A stretch of 5,860 nt of DNA from assembly GCA_945787925.1 (NCBI GenBank), contig CALZJY010000143.1, positions 1 to 5,860 on the forward strand. Reading direction: 5' to 3'. This stretch comes from an uncultured Anaerosporobacter sp. (GTDB lineage: Bacteria > Bacillota > Clostridia > Lachnospirales > Lachnospiraceae). Within the stretch, counting starts at the first letter, position 1. Each line of letters starts with the position of its first letter. The position numbers and the translations under genes are program-made. Positions 5,681 through 5,860 of this stretch are shown piece after piece. Under the pieces are notes generated by a model, which was not told the DNA's origin, ran no database searches, and worked only from the letters and a program-made list of their open reading frames with translations.

Positions 5681-5733
5681 TGAAACCGCTACTACTTCCT
5701 CTACTACTGCTATTAAAAGATAGAAAGAGTAAC

Positions 5734-5771
5734 AAAAAGAGCTATTTCTACATACGAGAAACAGCACTTTT
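5734..5771 (-). terminator. Terminator after the right-edge membrane protein gene
   Basis: A 12-bp stem pairs 5738-5749 with 5757-5768, with one mismatch and one G-U pair. It is extended by A/T pairs and has a 7-base loop. On the minus strand it ends in a run of five T. It lies about 10 bases past the stop codon at 5781-5783. Confidence 0.8.
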
Positions 5772-5780
5772 CCAGAATCA

Positions 5781-5860
5781 TTATTTTGTTCTTTTTTGTA
5801 TCTTACGTAGAAGGAATACCATAAGTAATACCCCACCGATGACTCCTGTACTATCAAGTA
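5781..5860 (-). CDS. Unidentified membrane protein, C-terminal end (partial)
   Basis: The last 25 codons of a minus-strand gene enter from the right edge and stop at TAA 5781-5783. They read LDSTGVIGGVLLMVFLLRKI followed by QKRTK: one membrane helix ending in a basic, cytoplasm-facing tail. A terminator follows at once, which supports this frame over the overlapping longer frame, which runs through the terminator and the next promoter. The family cannot be recognised from this fragment. Confidence 0.6.
   Translation of the reverse strand, partial: LDSTGVIGGVLLMVFLLRKIQKRTK

Noticed and set aside
5690..5720. Repeated CTACTA-like triplets upstream of the DUF218 promoter
   Set aside because: The repeat is short and imperfect, with no regular unit. 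It does not qualify as a tandem repeat or CRISPR.
5633..5857. 74-codon minus-strand frame at the right edge
   Set aside because: It runs through a terminator hairpin and the DUF218 promoter. The alternative frame ending at 5781 gives a sensible membrane helix with a basic tail.

Overview
The window looks like a low-GC Gram-positive chromosome, most likely a Clostridia/Lachnospiraceae member. This rests on AT-rich codon use, strong purine-rich Shine-Dalgarno sites, several TTG/GTG starts, U-tailed hairpin terminators and the protein families present. The species is not determined.

Layout, left to right. Positions 1-162 hold the 3' end of a sugar ABC-transporter permease gene, followed by a strong terminator (181-234). 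Positions 254-430 contain no gene but fold into several hairpins plus a likely pseudoknot. This is a candidate structured RNA, possibly of the raiA class, lying just upstream of an RluA-family pseudouridine synthase (493-1413). A good sigma-A-type promoter (1570-1598) then drives a DedA/VTT-like membrane protein (1616-2170). The gap 2171-2633 holds an abortive 11-codon reading frame, a large imperfect hairpin and, on the minus strand, a decayed acetyltransferase fragment. An AT-rich SMI1/KNR4 (SUKH) immunity-type gene (2634-3119) follows and ends at a 21-bp perfect inverted repeat shared with the convergent minus-strand operon.

The minus-strand operon runs from a promoter near 4800 down to 3196. 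It contains an intact GNAT acetyltransferase, a second GNAT that has lost its N-terminus, and a flavodoxin-fold NAD(P)H oxidoreductase. Upstream of it, also on the minus strand, is a DUF218 (YdcF/SanA-like) membrane protein (4843-5610) with its own promoter and terminator. The right edge has the C-terminal end of an unidentified membrane protein (5781-5860) with its terminator.

Most genes are unlinked housekeeping or accessory functions. The GNAT-GNAT-oxidoreductase set has a detoxification or modification flavour, but no common substrate can be read from sequence. The items most worth a second look are the structured RNA at 254-430, the GNAT remnant that matches the downstream GNAT gene, and the orphan SUKH gene. 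No complete new multi-gene system is evident.
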